Positions 25,981 through 37,259 of a DNA stretch of 64,000 bases are shown here, in pieces. The stretch comes from Echinococcus granulosus. Taxonomy: Eukaryota > Platyhelminthes > Cestoda > Cyclophyllidea > Taeniidae. The stretch is taken from NCBI RefSeq assembly GCF_000524195.1, contig NW_020170391.1, forward strand, positions 1,176,938 to 1,240,937. The letters run 5' to 3'. How positions within the stretch are numbered: position 1 is the stretch's first letter; every line of letters begins with the position of its first letter. Under the pieces are notes generated by a model. It did not search any database. It was not told the origin of the DNA and saw only the letters and a list, made by a program, of their open reading frames with translations. The position numbers and the translations under genes are program-made.

Positions 25981-28900
25981 GGAGGTGGTGGTTTTAATTT
26001 ACTGATGCGCAAGTCACGCCCGAAAGTGTAGCAGACAGGCAAGAGGCGGCTAGCCAATTTATTATCAGGATCGCTTAATGAGGTTACCTCAGTCGCCTGT
26101 CAAATTTCACATGGACCTACTTTCTGCCGCCCTTTCTTTCCTCGTTCTTCTCTCCGCTTCCTCACTCTGTCTAGCGTGTGTGGCTTTTCGGTCGTCCGAT
26201 ATTGGCCTGCCACCACCGCGGCTACATCACGGCTGCCGGCGTTGGTTTAAAATCGTTGGTATTTTTTCCTTGCCTTCCCTTTTCACGCACATACACATGC
26301 TCTTTGTAGCTCTGCTAAAGTTCAGTTTAACCGACCTTAAAGGCCACCATCACATGCTAAATTTTGATCCCAAAATTCGAAAGGAAAAAGCCCTAAATTA
26401 CAACCTGTCTAGGTATAAACGCCTGTTGGACATTCTCCCAAAAGGCAGGCAAACTTTTTATGCAACGGATTGTTGTTTGTTGTGATAACCGGGATTGTCA
26501 GTTAGAAGAAGTGGATCTATTTTACAGTCTGTGTGATGATTCAACTTGGCAGTAATTTCTCGGAATTTGGGGGCTAAAGCTAGATGGACTCTCACCTTAT
26601 GTCTACTACAGTCTAAAAAATGGAGAGGAGCTTACCAATTCCATGTGGCATAGAAGTTATAAATTTGGTTGAATGTCACGATCTGCGAGGCTTTGACTGG
26701 GAAGGGCAGTAAAATTAAGCCTGCTATTTGTCGAATTTTATTAGTTTATGTTCCTTTGACCTCGTCCTTATCTAATTGACAGGTGATATTTTCGTTCAAT
26801 CAGGTGATTAGACCTCATGTAATCCAGCCCTTACATTTTAAACGAGGATTTATTATTAATTAGTTTGAATTTGCAAATAAGTTTAAGTTTACATCAACGT
26901 CTTTGTGAGAGAAGCTCCATTTCAATGAGTTACGAATGCAAAAATGCTTTTTTAATGTTCAGGTATGCATTCTCTTTATTTTTTGCCGTCTTTCTAACAT
27001 TTAGCTACAGCAACCCCACCCGTGCTTCTCTCAAAATCCCTTTTTTTAAAGTCCAACTGCTTCTATGACTACTTGCGAAGTGTCATTCACATTTTTCCTG
27101 ACAAATTTGATCCTCAGGTATTCATAGTTTTCCAAGCTGCTACAGCTTTAGCATTTAAAATTCCATATCAGTAGCTGACTAGTTCAAACATCCGGAAGCA
27201 ATTTGGCATTCATATCTTTTGACAGTTGGAAAAGCCTCACTTAAACTCTGACATCACTTTGACTGTCAAGTAAGCAACGAATACAGCTAATCATACGAGT
27301 ACACTCAAAGTAAACAGCTATCACACCTGTCACAATGATCTATTTAGGGCTTAGCCTACACGAAAAGCACTTGTCTAGACCATGAGTCATAATTGACTTC
27401 GGCATATTTCGGGATTCTGGGTATGATCCACCACCTGGATTTGTGGGACGGGTAGTCACTCTAAGTATAGGAGGTGTAGCAACCAGAATCACACGTAGAG
27501 TCTGGAATGAACGTTAATTATGGCGATGTAGCCATGGTAACGCCCCTATTAAAAGATTGACACTCGGCAGCACAGCAGCACTTTGACAAGGCGAGGTGTA
27601 TGCTGAGGGTGCAGGAATACATATCCCAAACAGCACTCTTCTCATTTGCCAACATGATACGCCTGAAACCCTGAATAAATGGGTAAATGATTCTGCAGAT
27701 AGACTGAAATTACACTCACCCACGAGTTGGTATTATAACGGGAGATTTTTTTCTAAATGCCTTCAAGAGCCTGCAGCAAAAGACTTTCGTACAAATCAAA
27801 TTTCGTTTCTGCTGTAACCTTACAATTTATTCACTTACCTTCCATCCGTGAAGTGAGTAGCAGCACTGTCTTTTGCCTTTACGCAGACACCAACAGAGAT
27901 CACGTGTTTGATGGAGTTTGTTTCCAATGTTTCCTTTTTTTCCGTTCGGACAACCACTCATGCCCATACACAATTTCTTTTCCCACATTCTTCTCTTGGT
28001 AGAACCTAAGTAAATCAACAAAAAATAGCCAGTCAGTCCGCAATAATAATTTATTCAATTACGCAGTATTGACTCGTTGTCAAATTGAATAATTGCGTAG
28101 CCAACACTTCGGCTTTCTTCATTCCCCTGAGAATTGGTGTTGGGTTATGAAAAATGGTTTCAGTTTACCAGTTTTAATGTTATTTAATAAATGAAACTTT
28201 TTACCATTGTAATTTGGCAGTAATTTTAACGACAATCTTTGTGATACAATTCAAGCTATTGCCTTAGGCATGGCAGTATAAATGAACTAGATTGAATAAT
28301 CTCCTATTCATTCGATTTTTGCCCAAACAAAGACAGATTAGACGTACCTCTTTCCACCATGCCAATAGCTGAATTTAACATGGAGATGCGGTGAATTTTG
28401 AACCTTAACAAATCTAAGCAGAGACTTTTAACCAATTTTACCGCTTATAGCCAATTTGTGAATCTTGGTAAGCCTTCATTAACTTCTAGTCATGTTACCT
28501 TGATTATCAGTCGATTAGTACTTCTTCGGTTTTACCAAAAAGCCTCAAAAATTTGTAATAGCAATGCTATCTAATTTCTTCTTGCTTAGCATAGGCTTCC
28601 TGAGTCATGGATTTGATCTTCTCTCTAGTAAAGTAATGTTGATTGTCCGAAACTAAAATAATACTGTCTGCAATAGGTGGGAAAACATGATTTAGCGATT
28701 CGCATTATTGCTACATTAACTTCATGATGGGGATGAACATCGGAAGGACTGATAGACACCCGAAGCGTAAGGAATTATCATGACCTTTAAATTTTCCCAC
28801 ACTCAACAAGGCAGAATGACAATTGTTTCAAAATTAGGGTGAAATATTTGAAGTTACATGAGCCCACACACTCTCCTTCAGCGAAATCATCCTAACTGTC

Positions 28901-29020
28901 ATGTGATGGCAGATGCGATTCTACATAAAAATTGAAATGTTAACGGATAGGTGGCAGTAGACCCAACAAATGCCCTCACATTTGTACGGACATGTCTTGC
29001 CCGTCAGTTGTGTGTGCATT
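25981..29020. other. Gene-free DNA
   Basis: A 135-codon + strand frame at 26078-26485 starts with a Leu/Ala/Ser-rich hydrophobic segment resembling a signal peptide, but nothing else supports it. A 10-base inverted repeat (28051-28060 and 28083-28092) lies in the AT-rich part. No gene is supported. Confidence 0.45.
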
Positions 29021-29640
29021 GAATGGCCTCACTAACACCACCACTGGTCCCAACTGTTCGACTCCCACTTCACTCGGCAACAAGCGCGCGTTTTACCCGT
29101 CAACAGAGGCTTCTACGAGGCCAATTAATCACAAATCCCACAGGAAATAAATATTCGCAGGGCAGGGAGGGATGGAGGGAAAAGGATGGGAGGGGTGGTG
29201 TGCGCGTCTCCACTTGCGGTTTAACATTCACATGTTAGTCAGCGCCCAAAACTTGTAAATATGATTTAAACTAGGTAGTAGCCGCCGCTACATGGCGTCT
29301 GTGAATCACACCTGGACTGAGTGAAAGAGAGCCGGGAGGTGGGATTGGGAGGGGAGAGGGGGGAAAGGAGGGGCGAAAGGGAGGAGGAGGAATGTATTTG
29401 ATGCCTGCGCCTTCCCCTGTTCCCAGTAGAGAACGGCCCAGTGACCTTTAAGCCGCTCGCGTGTGTGTGTAGGCACATGTGAAGTGATAATTTAGTGATG
29501 GGCGTTTAAGACGGAGGAGAAGGAGGAGGAGGAGGTGGAGGAAGAGAAAGAGAGGCGGTCATCCTGGTGACTAAGATACGGTCTTTGTGATGGGGGTGTC
29601 ATGCGGTTTTACTCCTTACACCGCGCCCAATTTTAGTATT
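29021..29640. promoter_or_regulatory. GC- and purine-rich island with G-quadruplex motif and GGA repeat
   Basis: A G-quadruplex motif at 29341-29373 has runs GGG, GGG, GGGG, GGGGGG and GGGG with the first four separated by loops of 3, 1 and 3 bases. A GGA microsatellite spans 29512-29553 and a short GT run 29460-29470. It lies 450 to 1000 bases upstream of the candidate leader exon at 30091, so it may be a promoter island of that transcript. Confidence 0.3.
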
Positions 29641-30000
29641 TTTTAAAAATTCAAAACATTCATCATTGACTCCATCACTCATTTCACGAGAACTTGAATG
29701 CCTTAATCGTTTCCAAAAACATGTGGGCACTTGATTACGGATTGCTGTCTCTTGCCAGTTGTCGCACAATGAACATTTAGCTATCGGTTGGCCAGGTCAA
29801 CTGGAATAAATGAGAGCTCCTACTCTCCTCATTGAGATAGCGAATAAATTTAACCACGGTGGTGACACAGTTAAAGCACTCCTGCAATTTGAATGTTTTG
29901 AGTGAATAAAATTTCTAAGATGCCAAACTGCTGTCTCAAATTTATTTCAGCATAAATTATTAATGGGAAAACGGAACTTCATTGTCCAGCTTTCACTATT

Positions 30001-30090
30001 TATTCCAGTCCCTCCCTTTAAAATCGCCTCCCACCTAACTACCCCCTTCCTACCCACTCGCTGCCTGTTCTCACGTCCCCATTTTCCCAG
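30001..30090 (+). promoter_or_regulatory. Pyrimidine-rich block before the candidate leader exon
   Basis: C/T-rich DNA with CCTCCC, CACCTAACTACCCCC and TCACGTCC motifs runs up to the acceptor at 30090. It may be a core promoter region or a polypyrimidine tract. No clear TATA box is present; TTTAAAA at about 30017-30023 is a weak candidate. Confidence 0.25.
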
Positions 30091-30296
30091 GTATAGTTAA
30101 CGTGTTCTGTCGACGTGAAGTGTTAAGTGTTAAAAGTAGGTGAGTGAGTGAGTGAGTGCAAGAGTGGTGTGCCTGTGGACTTCGCCGTTTTCGAGATTGC
30201 GCAAGCAGATACCACGCGGACTCCATTAGCCGGTCATCGGGGTATTCAAGTCATTGCTGCACGAGTGCGAATTTTAACCGAATCAATCAGGAAAAG
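30091..30296 (+). other. Candidate 5'-UTR exon of the zinc-finger gene
   Basis: A strong acceptor (CCCCATTTTCCCAG, ending 30090) precedes 206 bases that end in AAAAG|GTAACT (GT at 30297-30298). No ATG occurs on the + strand from 29966 to 30296, as expected for a leader. Joined to 55025, the frame of the gene's ATG stays open back to 30148 but meets TGA at 30145 without any Met, so the exon would be non-coding. It contains a TGAG microsatellite at 30141-30158. The link to a gene 24.7 kb downstream is inference; it could belong to another transcript. Confidence 0.35.
30141..30158. repeat. TGAG microsatellite
   Basis: Four TGAG units and a final TG, inside the candidate leader exon. Confidence 0.8.
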
Positions 30297-30298
30297 GT

Positions 30299-31980
30299 AA
30301 CTAGATAAGTAAAGGATTTTGCTGCAAAAAATAAAACCTGGAAATTAAGAAAGAAATTACAAGGCTAGTTAAAATTTACTACTAAATAAGGCTATTTAAA
30401 TTTTGAATTTAGCATTATGCTCCATTAATTTGTCTTCATTGCGTTTGCAATACATTTCCCTCGAGTGGTTGGAAAGTGTCCCAACAGCTCGAGTAGTCCA
30501 TCTATGAAGAAGCTACGAAAATAAAATTGCATTAAGGAGCACGCCTAAGTGAAGCCACTCGGTTTGGGTGTATGATTTCCAAAGATATTTACATTTTTGC
30601 ATCTTTCAGATGATTCAGCGCAGCTATTTGGCAAGCTGAACCTTTTTAAACATTCTTTAGACATTTCAGATGTTTAAACTTTTACACGATTAAAATTATT
30701 TATAAACTCCATCTAAATAACCGTTAAGGAAACCTCGATACTTATTACTTCACTTTGAGATTTACTTGATTCACTGCATTTAAATAGTTCCAAAGTTTTA
30801 TTAACTTAGTAAAAGTAGCCGACAATTAGTTATACAGTTTGGCCTAAAATAAAATTCTTTTTTTTTTGAATTACAATGGTTAATCAGGAAAGTGGATAAT
30901 TACTCAGCCCTACTTGTTGCCACCAGTGCTGTGGTCCACGTTCGCGAATTTAATAAGTTGCCAAGGCAGAGGCTTATCAAAACGGCCTTATTTAATTATG
31001 AAAAAGGGTAATGGAAAATTTATTCATCATCAGGTGCCAGAAGCGAAATAATTTGACTTGATTAAACGAAAATTAATTTATGTAATGGAGTAAACTGTTT
31101 GAAAATGACCACAGACAAACGCTGGGATAATTTTGGAAACGGGCTTGCTTAATGCACTCTCGCATGTAATTCTAAGTCCACAGCTTCGTATATATTGTAT
31201 TTGCATTTATTCCATATCCACGAGGTGAGTATTGAGTCATCCATTGGGCAGTTTGTCTGATGGCAACGCGGATCTTGGATAGGCTCATCAAAAGGCAAGC
31301 CAACCACTTTAGCCCACTTAGTGCAACGTAACGATCACAGAAACGGATCACCTTTTAGCACTACTAAACTGCACTGTTCCCAAAGTTGGACAATGTGTGT
31401 ATACGTTTGTGTTTGTGTATGTGCTTTGAAAAAATCCGTGTGGTGTGATATTGTTTTCACACGGACAGCTGGAATCACCGCTTTTGATTTGTCCGATTTC
31501 CAGTAAATTGAGTTTTATAATCATCTCTTGCATGTGCCCACGCATGTCGTGTTTGCGCAACTCGATTCTGGATGAATTTTCCTATATGAGACAAGTTTAT
31601 CCTACCTGGGTGTGCAAATTTGGGTAGCCAACAGGCAGTCAACATGCATTTGAGAATGCATCTTTGGCGCTTTTTGTCAAGAAAATATCGGCGCATTTAA
31701 TAAAAATTGTCGATGTCAGCTAAATGCACCTTGAAGGTATGCAAATTTCCCCATGACCTTATTTTAAAATATGCATGCTTCAAATGCCATTTACAGTAGT
31801 AATTCCCTACTTAGTGGCCTTAATTCAATTGGCGCCGCCTTAAGCGCTGTCGTCAACAATCTCCTGTTTGTCCAACTCACTAAATATTTTCACATTAAGC
31901 CGAGTCAATTATCATTAGGCATCCATTCCTCCGCTCTTCAAGTGCTCTACTGGTGCTACTTTGAAAGTGGACAAAATTCG
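30299..31980. other. AT-rich DNA, possibly start of a giant intron
   Basis: No coding or repeat features are supported. Small overlapping frames around 31321-31700 lie on both strands and have no splice or motif support. Confidence 0.5.
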
Positions 31981-31982
31981 AC

Positions 31983-32116
31983 TGGGGCGGGGTGGAGTGC
32001 GGGGAGCACGACAATGACGTTGGTGCTGATGCTACTACTGCTGCTGATAATGCATTACGCACGATGCATTTCACTATGCTGTGGTGGAGTGGGGCGGGGT
32101 GGACTGGGGCGATGGG
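31983..32116. promoter_or_regulatory. Duplicated Sp/KLF box with G-quadruplex motif
   Basis: A 17-base element starting TGGGGCGGGGTGGA occurs at 31983-31999 and again, with one mismatch, at 32090-32106. Each copy contains GGGGCGGGG, an Sp/KLF-type site. The second copy is part of a canonical G-quadruplex motif (32091-32116, loops of 1, 6 and 4). The DNA between is low in motifs and has CTG/TGC-type short repeats. Confidence 0.4.
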
Positions 32117-35100
32117 AAGCGTGTTGCTTGTTGAGCAGATGACCTAATTGACGCTAATTTAAACCCCCTCTTCTCTCTCCACATGCCCGCTCGTCCAGCC
32201 CCACCCCTCCCCCATTGCATTTTCCCTATCCCATGAACACGCTAGTATCACGTACACATACACACGGGCAGAAAGATAGTCTGTCATGATAACAGGAGTG
32301 CGTGTGTGTGAGAAGGTGAGAGGTTTGGTGGAGGAACAGAAGGAGGAAGGGGAGAGGGACAAAAATCACTTTTAAAGTGAGAAATATTTGGGCTGGGGGC
32401 GGAAAACAGGTCTGTCTGATAGACAGGGGACCATGCAAAGCTGATACTGCTCTCACTGCTATCCCTACTACCGCTGTTGCCTAATCTCTTGACAGGATCA
32501 AGTGGTACGTTATTTTTTTAAACTTACAATAATTTACTCTGTCAAATAACCATAAAATATCAGAGACCTCGAATCTTGTAAACCAACATCATAATTCTGT
32601 GGATTCCTATATAACATCACCTTCCATAATGTTATGTGCACTTTTGCGGCAGTTTAAAAACTAATTTAATTTCTCAGGATGAAAAAAAGTAGTGATAAAA
32701 ATAAACGCTTTAGTAGTGCTGAGAAGGTTGTGCTTACTGTTGAAAAGAAGTTAGAATATAAGTCGTTACGGTCTCTGTTCGCCCTTGATAAACGTGTAAT
32801 TAAATTACTAGTAACCAAAAACAACTTAAAATTCTGACTTAATAATTAATTTATTACAACCTTTTGTACAAATTACCACTTAAGCTTTGTCATTTGCTCG
32901 GGATTTGTTTGAAGATTACCAGATATTCAGGCCATGATATAAGCAGAACTTGATGACTCCGCTTTAGAGGTCCAGATTATGCCATAAAATTCATGAATAT
33001 GGTTGTGAAGGATAAGGAAACTAAAATACTTATCCTCATATTATTCCTGCGTATAAACATTCAAAGCGTAACCTTCATTTGTAATCGAGGTGCGATGCAT
33101 ATGCGACCAAATAAAATGCTCGTAAGCCCCCCAAAGCCAAAGCAGCCGCCGGGGTAGTAAATACAACTTATGCCTTCATTAGCTAAATCAAAACCGATCA
33201 TCTCCTGCTCAATGAATTACCCAGACTAGAGTCTGCTTTGTCTGGTTGGGAGGTGGTTTTTGCAATCACAAGCGGGACCTGCCTGATCTCGGTGGCCACA
33301 ATCCCCATCCACTTGCCATATAATTGAGCTGTGTCTATAGTCACACACCCAGGGAGAGAAGAGGCATAATCCATCACCCACCCCATCCTACCCCTTCGCA
33401 AATACAAGAGGTTTGCATAACTTATCAGGCGTCGGCTCTCCTAAAGATGATTGCGAATACAAACTTGATGTCAGCATAAATTTTTGATTAAGACGGAACA
33501 ATAATGGCTCGATTTCTTAGCCAGTCCCCCACCCCACTCTACCGAAGCCCAACCGTAGAGTAAGGCTTCTGCTATTGATGCATATTTAAACAGACAATGT
33601 AGTAAGGTTATGATAATGGTAATAACACACGGGGCAGTTGGTGGTGGAGGGAAAGACATGGGTGGTGGAGAGTAGATTGCCCCTGCTCATTAATCTTCTG
33701 TCACATAAATGCATGCAGGGAATGTGCATGCCAATTTTCGAAATGAATTTCGCCCTCCTTGCCAAGCTCAAAAGTACATGTATCGTGCCTAAGATTGCGC
33801 CCTTGCAAAACATCTTTTCTAGAATTGCTGCCTTAACTTCCTTTCCGGTTATCTGCATCCATTTTTACCTTTAAATCTCTTGAAAAGATTACTAGAGAAA
33901 CTCATTTAGCTCAGTTTGAGAGAGATTGAGATAAAATTTAAAACATTTTCCCCTTTATGCACGCCTAAATGGCATTAATTTATTTAATAAAACGCATTAA
34001 TCATTGGAAATCATCACCTTTCCACTTTCATTCATCAAGACTTTTAAAAATACCGGATCCTACTGCCTATGCTATATACCTTAGCTAACTTCATAAATGG
34101 TCATGATATTAGAGACAAGTCAACCATTTCTCTATGGTTTCGGATTACCTAAAAACAGTGTAGCTATAACTTGATGGTAATGCACTCCTTTCCAATCTTC
34201 CTCCTCTTCTTAGTATTTCCTCCAAGTTGATTTTGTGCATCAGATCCTGGCAGATGGTAGAGATGATTTACAGTTTAAAGGTGTCAAAAAATATACAGTC
34301 CGCCTCCTGCCCGCCGGTGGGTCGAAGGAACCCCTATTCTTATGCACTTTGAAAATGCTGTCAGGTGGAAAAAACAAATGATTGAGATTAGGAGGGAAGA
34401 GAAAATCACCAACCCTCACCGTTACAACCCCCACCACTACTATCACAATCAGTCATTCCTTTCGTGGGTAACAGTCCCAGCTAATGGCGTTGATGTCACA
34501 GTTTTTATTGTGAAAACTGAGCCGACTTCGAGGAAGACCACCGCACATCTCTCGACAGACCTCTAAAGCATACCACCACGATGGGTTGTTTTATCAAGAT
34601 TAATGTCCAACAATTAATCATTTTCCTGAGGTTTTGTTGCAATCCGACAAGAGCGTCCCGACATCAAACTGACTTGAAGTGAGAAAATGACAATCAAGTG
34701 ATGAAGTATCACTCCATCTTTGCAAGATGCATCCCACGCACTCTAGCTCCTTACTGCTCGCTAAATGCCACATTACGCATCAAAGTAGGCAGGGCAAATT
34801 GCAGTTAAGTGCATTTGTTTAGTTCCTTTCATTAAAGAAAATGGTAGCGAAGGTTAAAGTAATTACTCGCAACCAAAAATCGCTTTCTTTATGTAATTGG
34901 AAAGTTGTACTAGTGGATTATTGGGCGGGCAGGTGGGTGCGCATATACGTGCGTGAGACCTGCCACCGTTTGTCAATCTTCTACGTTTATTAGAGTCCAT
35001 GCCCACGATAGAAATCTCCTCTGTGATGCCACCCTCTGCCAGTCAGAATGCACGCCAACTCGGTCGGGCATTGTTGATAAGTGGTAGTGGTGGTGATGAT

Positions 35101-37040
35101 TTGTGTGGTGTGGTAGTTGTGTGATTTGTCAATTGTCGGTTATCACCTTTACTTATTCCTTTCTTCCCTCCTTCCTATTCCCCCTCCTCCAACCTAACGC
35201 CAATCTTCCCTATCGCATCATTGACATTGAGGTGTCCGTTAAGGTTTGATTTTGGTACGCCACGTCCGTCATCCACGGATCACAAAATTCTCCTATCAAA
35301 TTAAAACAGGTAGAATTTATCTTACCCAGTGTCGACTTTGCGCGCAGGCGTTATTCGACGAAAAAGAAAGCAAAACTGATTGTGAGGACTCATTCCAAGC
35401 CTTGGGCCGACATCAATTCCAGTCCCATTTCTTCATACACAAATGGCCCATTTAAAACAGAACGACAAGCAGTCAGTCTTTTACTTTAATGTCTGAACAA
35501 AACAAGGCTCTCCGTCTATCAAATGGATTTATTTTCCTTCCCACTTGCTTGGGACCTTTCAAAAAATCTTACAAAATACACTTTGATAGAACAACTAACA
35601 ACCGACTTAAAAATGTTTTCAAATTACAAAAATGAATGTATCTTTGCTACTCCTGACTTTTTTTGGTGATCGCATTTCATTTACCATAACTGGCCATAGC
35701 TTGGCTTTTGGTACCGACCTCATAATAGTACTGTTTTCCACACTGCAATGAACAATCACCATTACCGTTTCCCAAAGTTAGCTGCATTGAGTTTATTTCA
35801 CTTTGGTCTTGTGGAAAAAGATGCACTACTTTGCGTTTGAAAATTTGAGAACAAATGCTACTTGTAAATTCTGATGCTATTCGTTCGTTATTTTGATGGT
35901 TGTACCCACACGCTGGTTACCGCTTTATTTACTCCGAGATTTTACAATCTTGCGTTATCTAACGACAGAACGCTTGGAACGTGTGGACCTAACCAGGCAC
36001 GTTTACTTTCCTGTCAAACAGTATCACGAAGTGACATTTACTAGTGGACAGCACTAAATTATACTTTTCCAGCAATCGTGTTCTGCCCATTGTAAATTGT
36101 CCGGGTAAGACATGTAGGAGCGTGTAGGCCGTAGTAGGTGCACGGAGTCAATGGTATGATTGTTTGGCTCAATTAAATTGGCGAATAAGACTGTTTCACT
36201 CGTGTTTAATGTGTCTATTGTGATGGGTATACCAGAATTAGACCTGGGACAAGATTAAGGTTTGTCCACTAATAAATTAACAAAAGCGAACTTAAGACTC
36301 CGTAAGAATTAAATAACTACGGCACCCTAGGGAATACTGAACAAAATTAAGAGGACGACACTCGTTATGACCAAGGATTCCGGACCGGACTCTCATCATT
36401 AAGCTTAACGACAAGTGAGTTTGTTGAAACAAAGGGAAAATCTAACAGATAAACTCGAAGTAATTAAATGATAATGACCACATCCCTTACTGTTGGAATG
36501 CCTTAATGTGGCAGAATATTTTTAGATCTCTCAATATTTACGTAAGCAGTTAAATTTTTGGATCTAGTTGAAACTTGTTTTCACCACTCAGCCAGCAGTG
36601 AATATTTCTTACCCTTGTCCCTGTCAGCCAAAAACCTGGGTTCAATTTGCATGTTTCTGGGCCACGAGATTCAAAGATGCAGTACCAATCTATGCTCACA
36701 GCAGAAGTCCCTGAGTTGCAAACATTATTGAGTGCAGCGGTAATATCGTCTTCAGTTATTTTAGACCTTTAAAGTCCAGAGTAATCTATAAGGAGAAAAG
36801 ACTTCTGAGCTCGTGTAATTTGAAGAAAATTGTTAAAGGTATGCTCTGGTGAAATTTAATATATGGCACTGAGCGCCTGACCGTCCGTCCGCCGCTCCAC
36901 TTCACGGATAGCCTCAATTTGTAATTTTCACTTGCAGCCAGGTGTCACCTGAACAAATAGCTTATAAAGTGAGCTAGCACGGCAACCTGGGACACCTGCT
37001 TTTACAGCAGTTTGTCCGATTTGCCTGGGCGGCTCTTTCT
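32117..37040. other. Gene-free DNA
   Basis: AT-rich with short GT- and CT-rich islands near 32160-32460 and 34930-35230. No supported gene. Confidence 0.5.
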
Positions 37041-37088
37041 TTCGGTACCTTTTTCTTTCACTTGCCCCCAACTGCTACTCAACGCCAG

Positions 37089-37253
37089 ATGAGTCAGTCG
37101 GTAACAGGAGTGCACGAGCCTCCAAATGTTGCTGGAACCCAGTTAGTGGTGGCGATGGCGGTGGGAATCAAGTTACACCAGACTCGTGCGCAAACTCGCC
37201 TCCTTCAAGTCCTGTTAACACGTGGCGTCGCTGCCGCTAAAACAGGCTCTACG
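37089..37253 (+). other. Weak candidate exon
   Basis: A pyrimidine-rich run and CGCCAG acceptor (AG at 37087-37088) are followed by 165 bases ending in ACG|GTATGA. The frame beginning at the first base is ATG-initiated and open for 55 codons. A second frame is open to a TAA before the donor and encodes a Ser/Pro-rich peptide. Neither frame can join the zinc-finger gene in phase. An AP-1 consensus TGAGTCA is at 37090-37096, so it may instead be regulatory DNA. Confidence 0.15.
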
Positions 37254-37259
37254 GTATGA

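Noticed and set aside
26078..26485. 135-codon + strand frame with signal-peptide-like start
   Set aside because: The hydrophobic start is the only support; the rest has no domain, and the frame length is plausible by chance.
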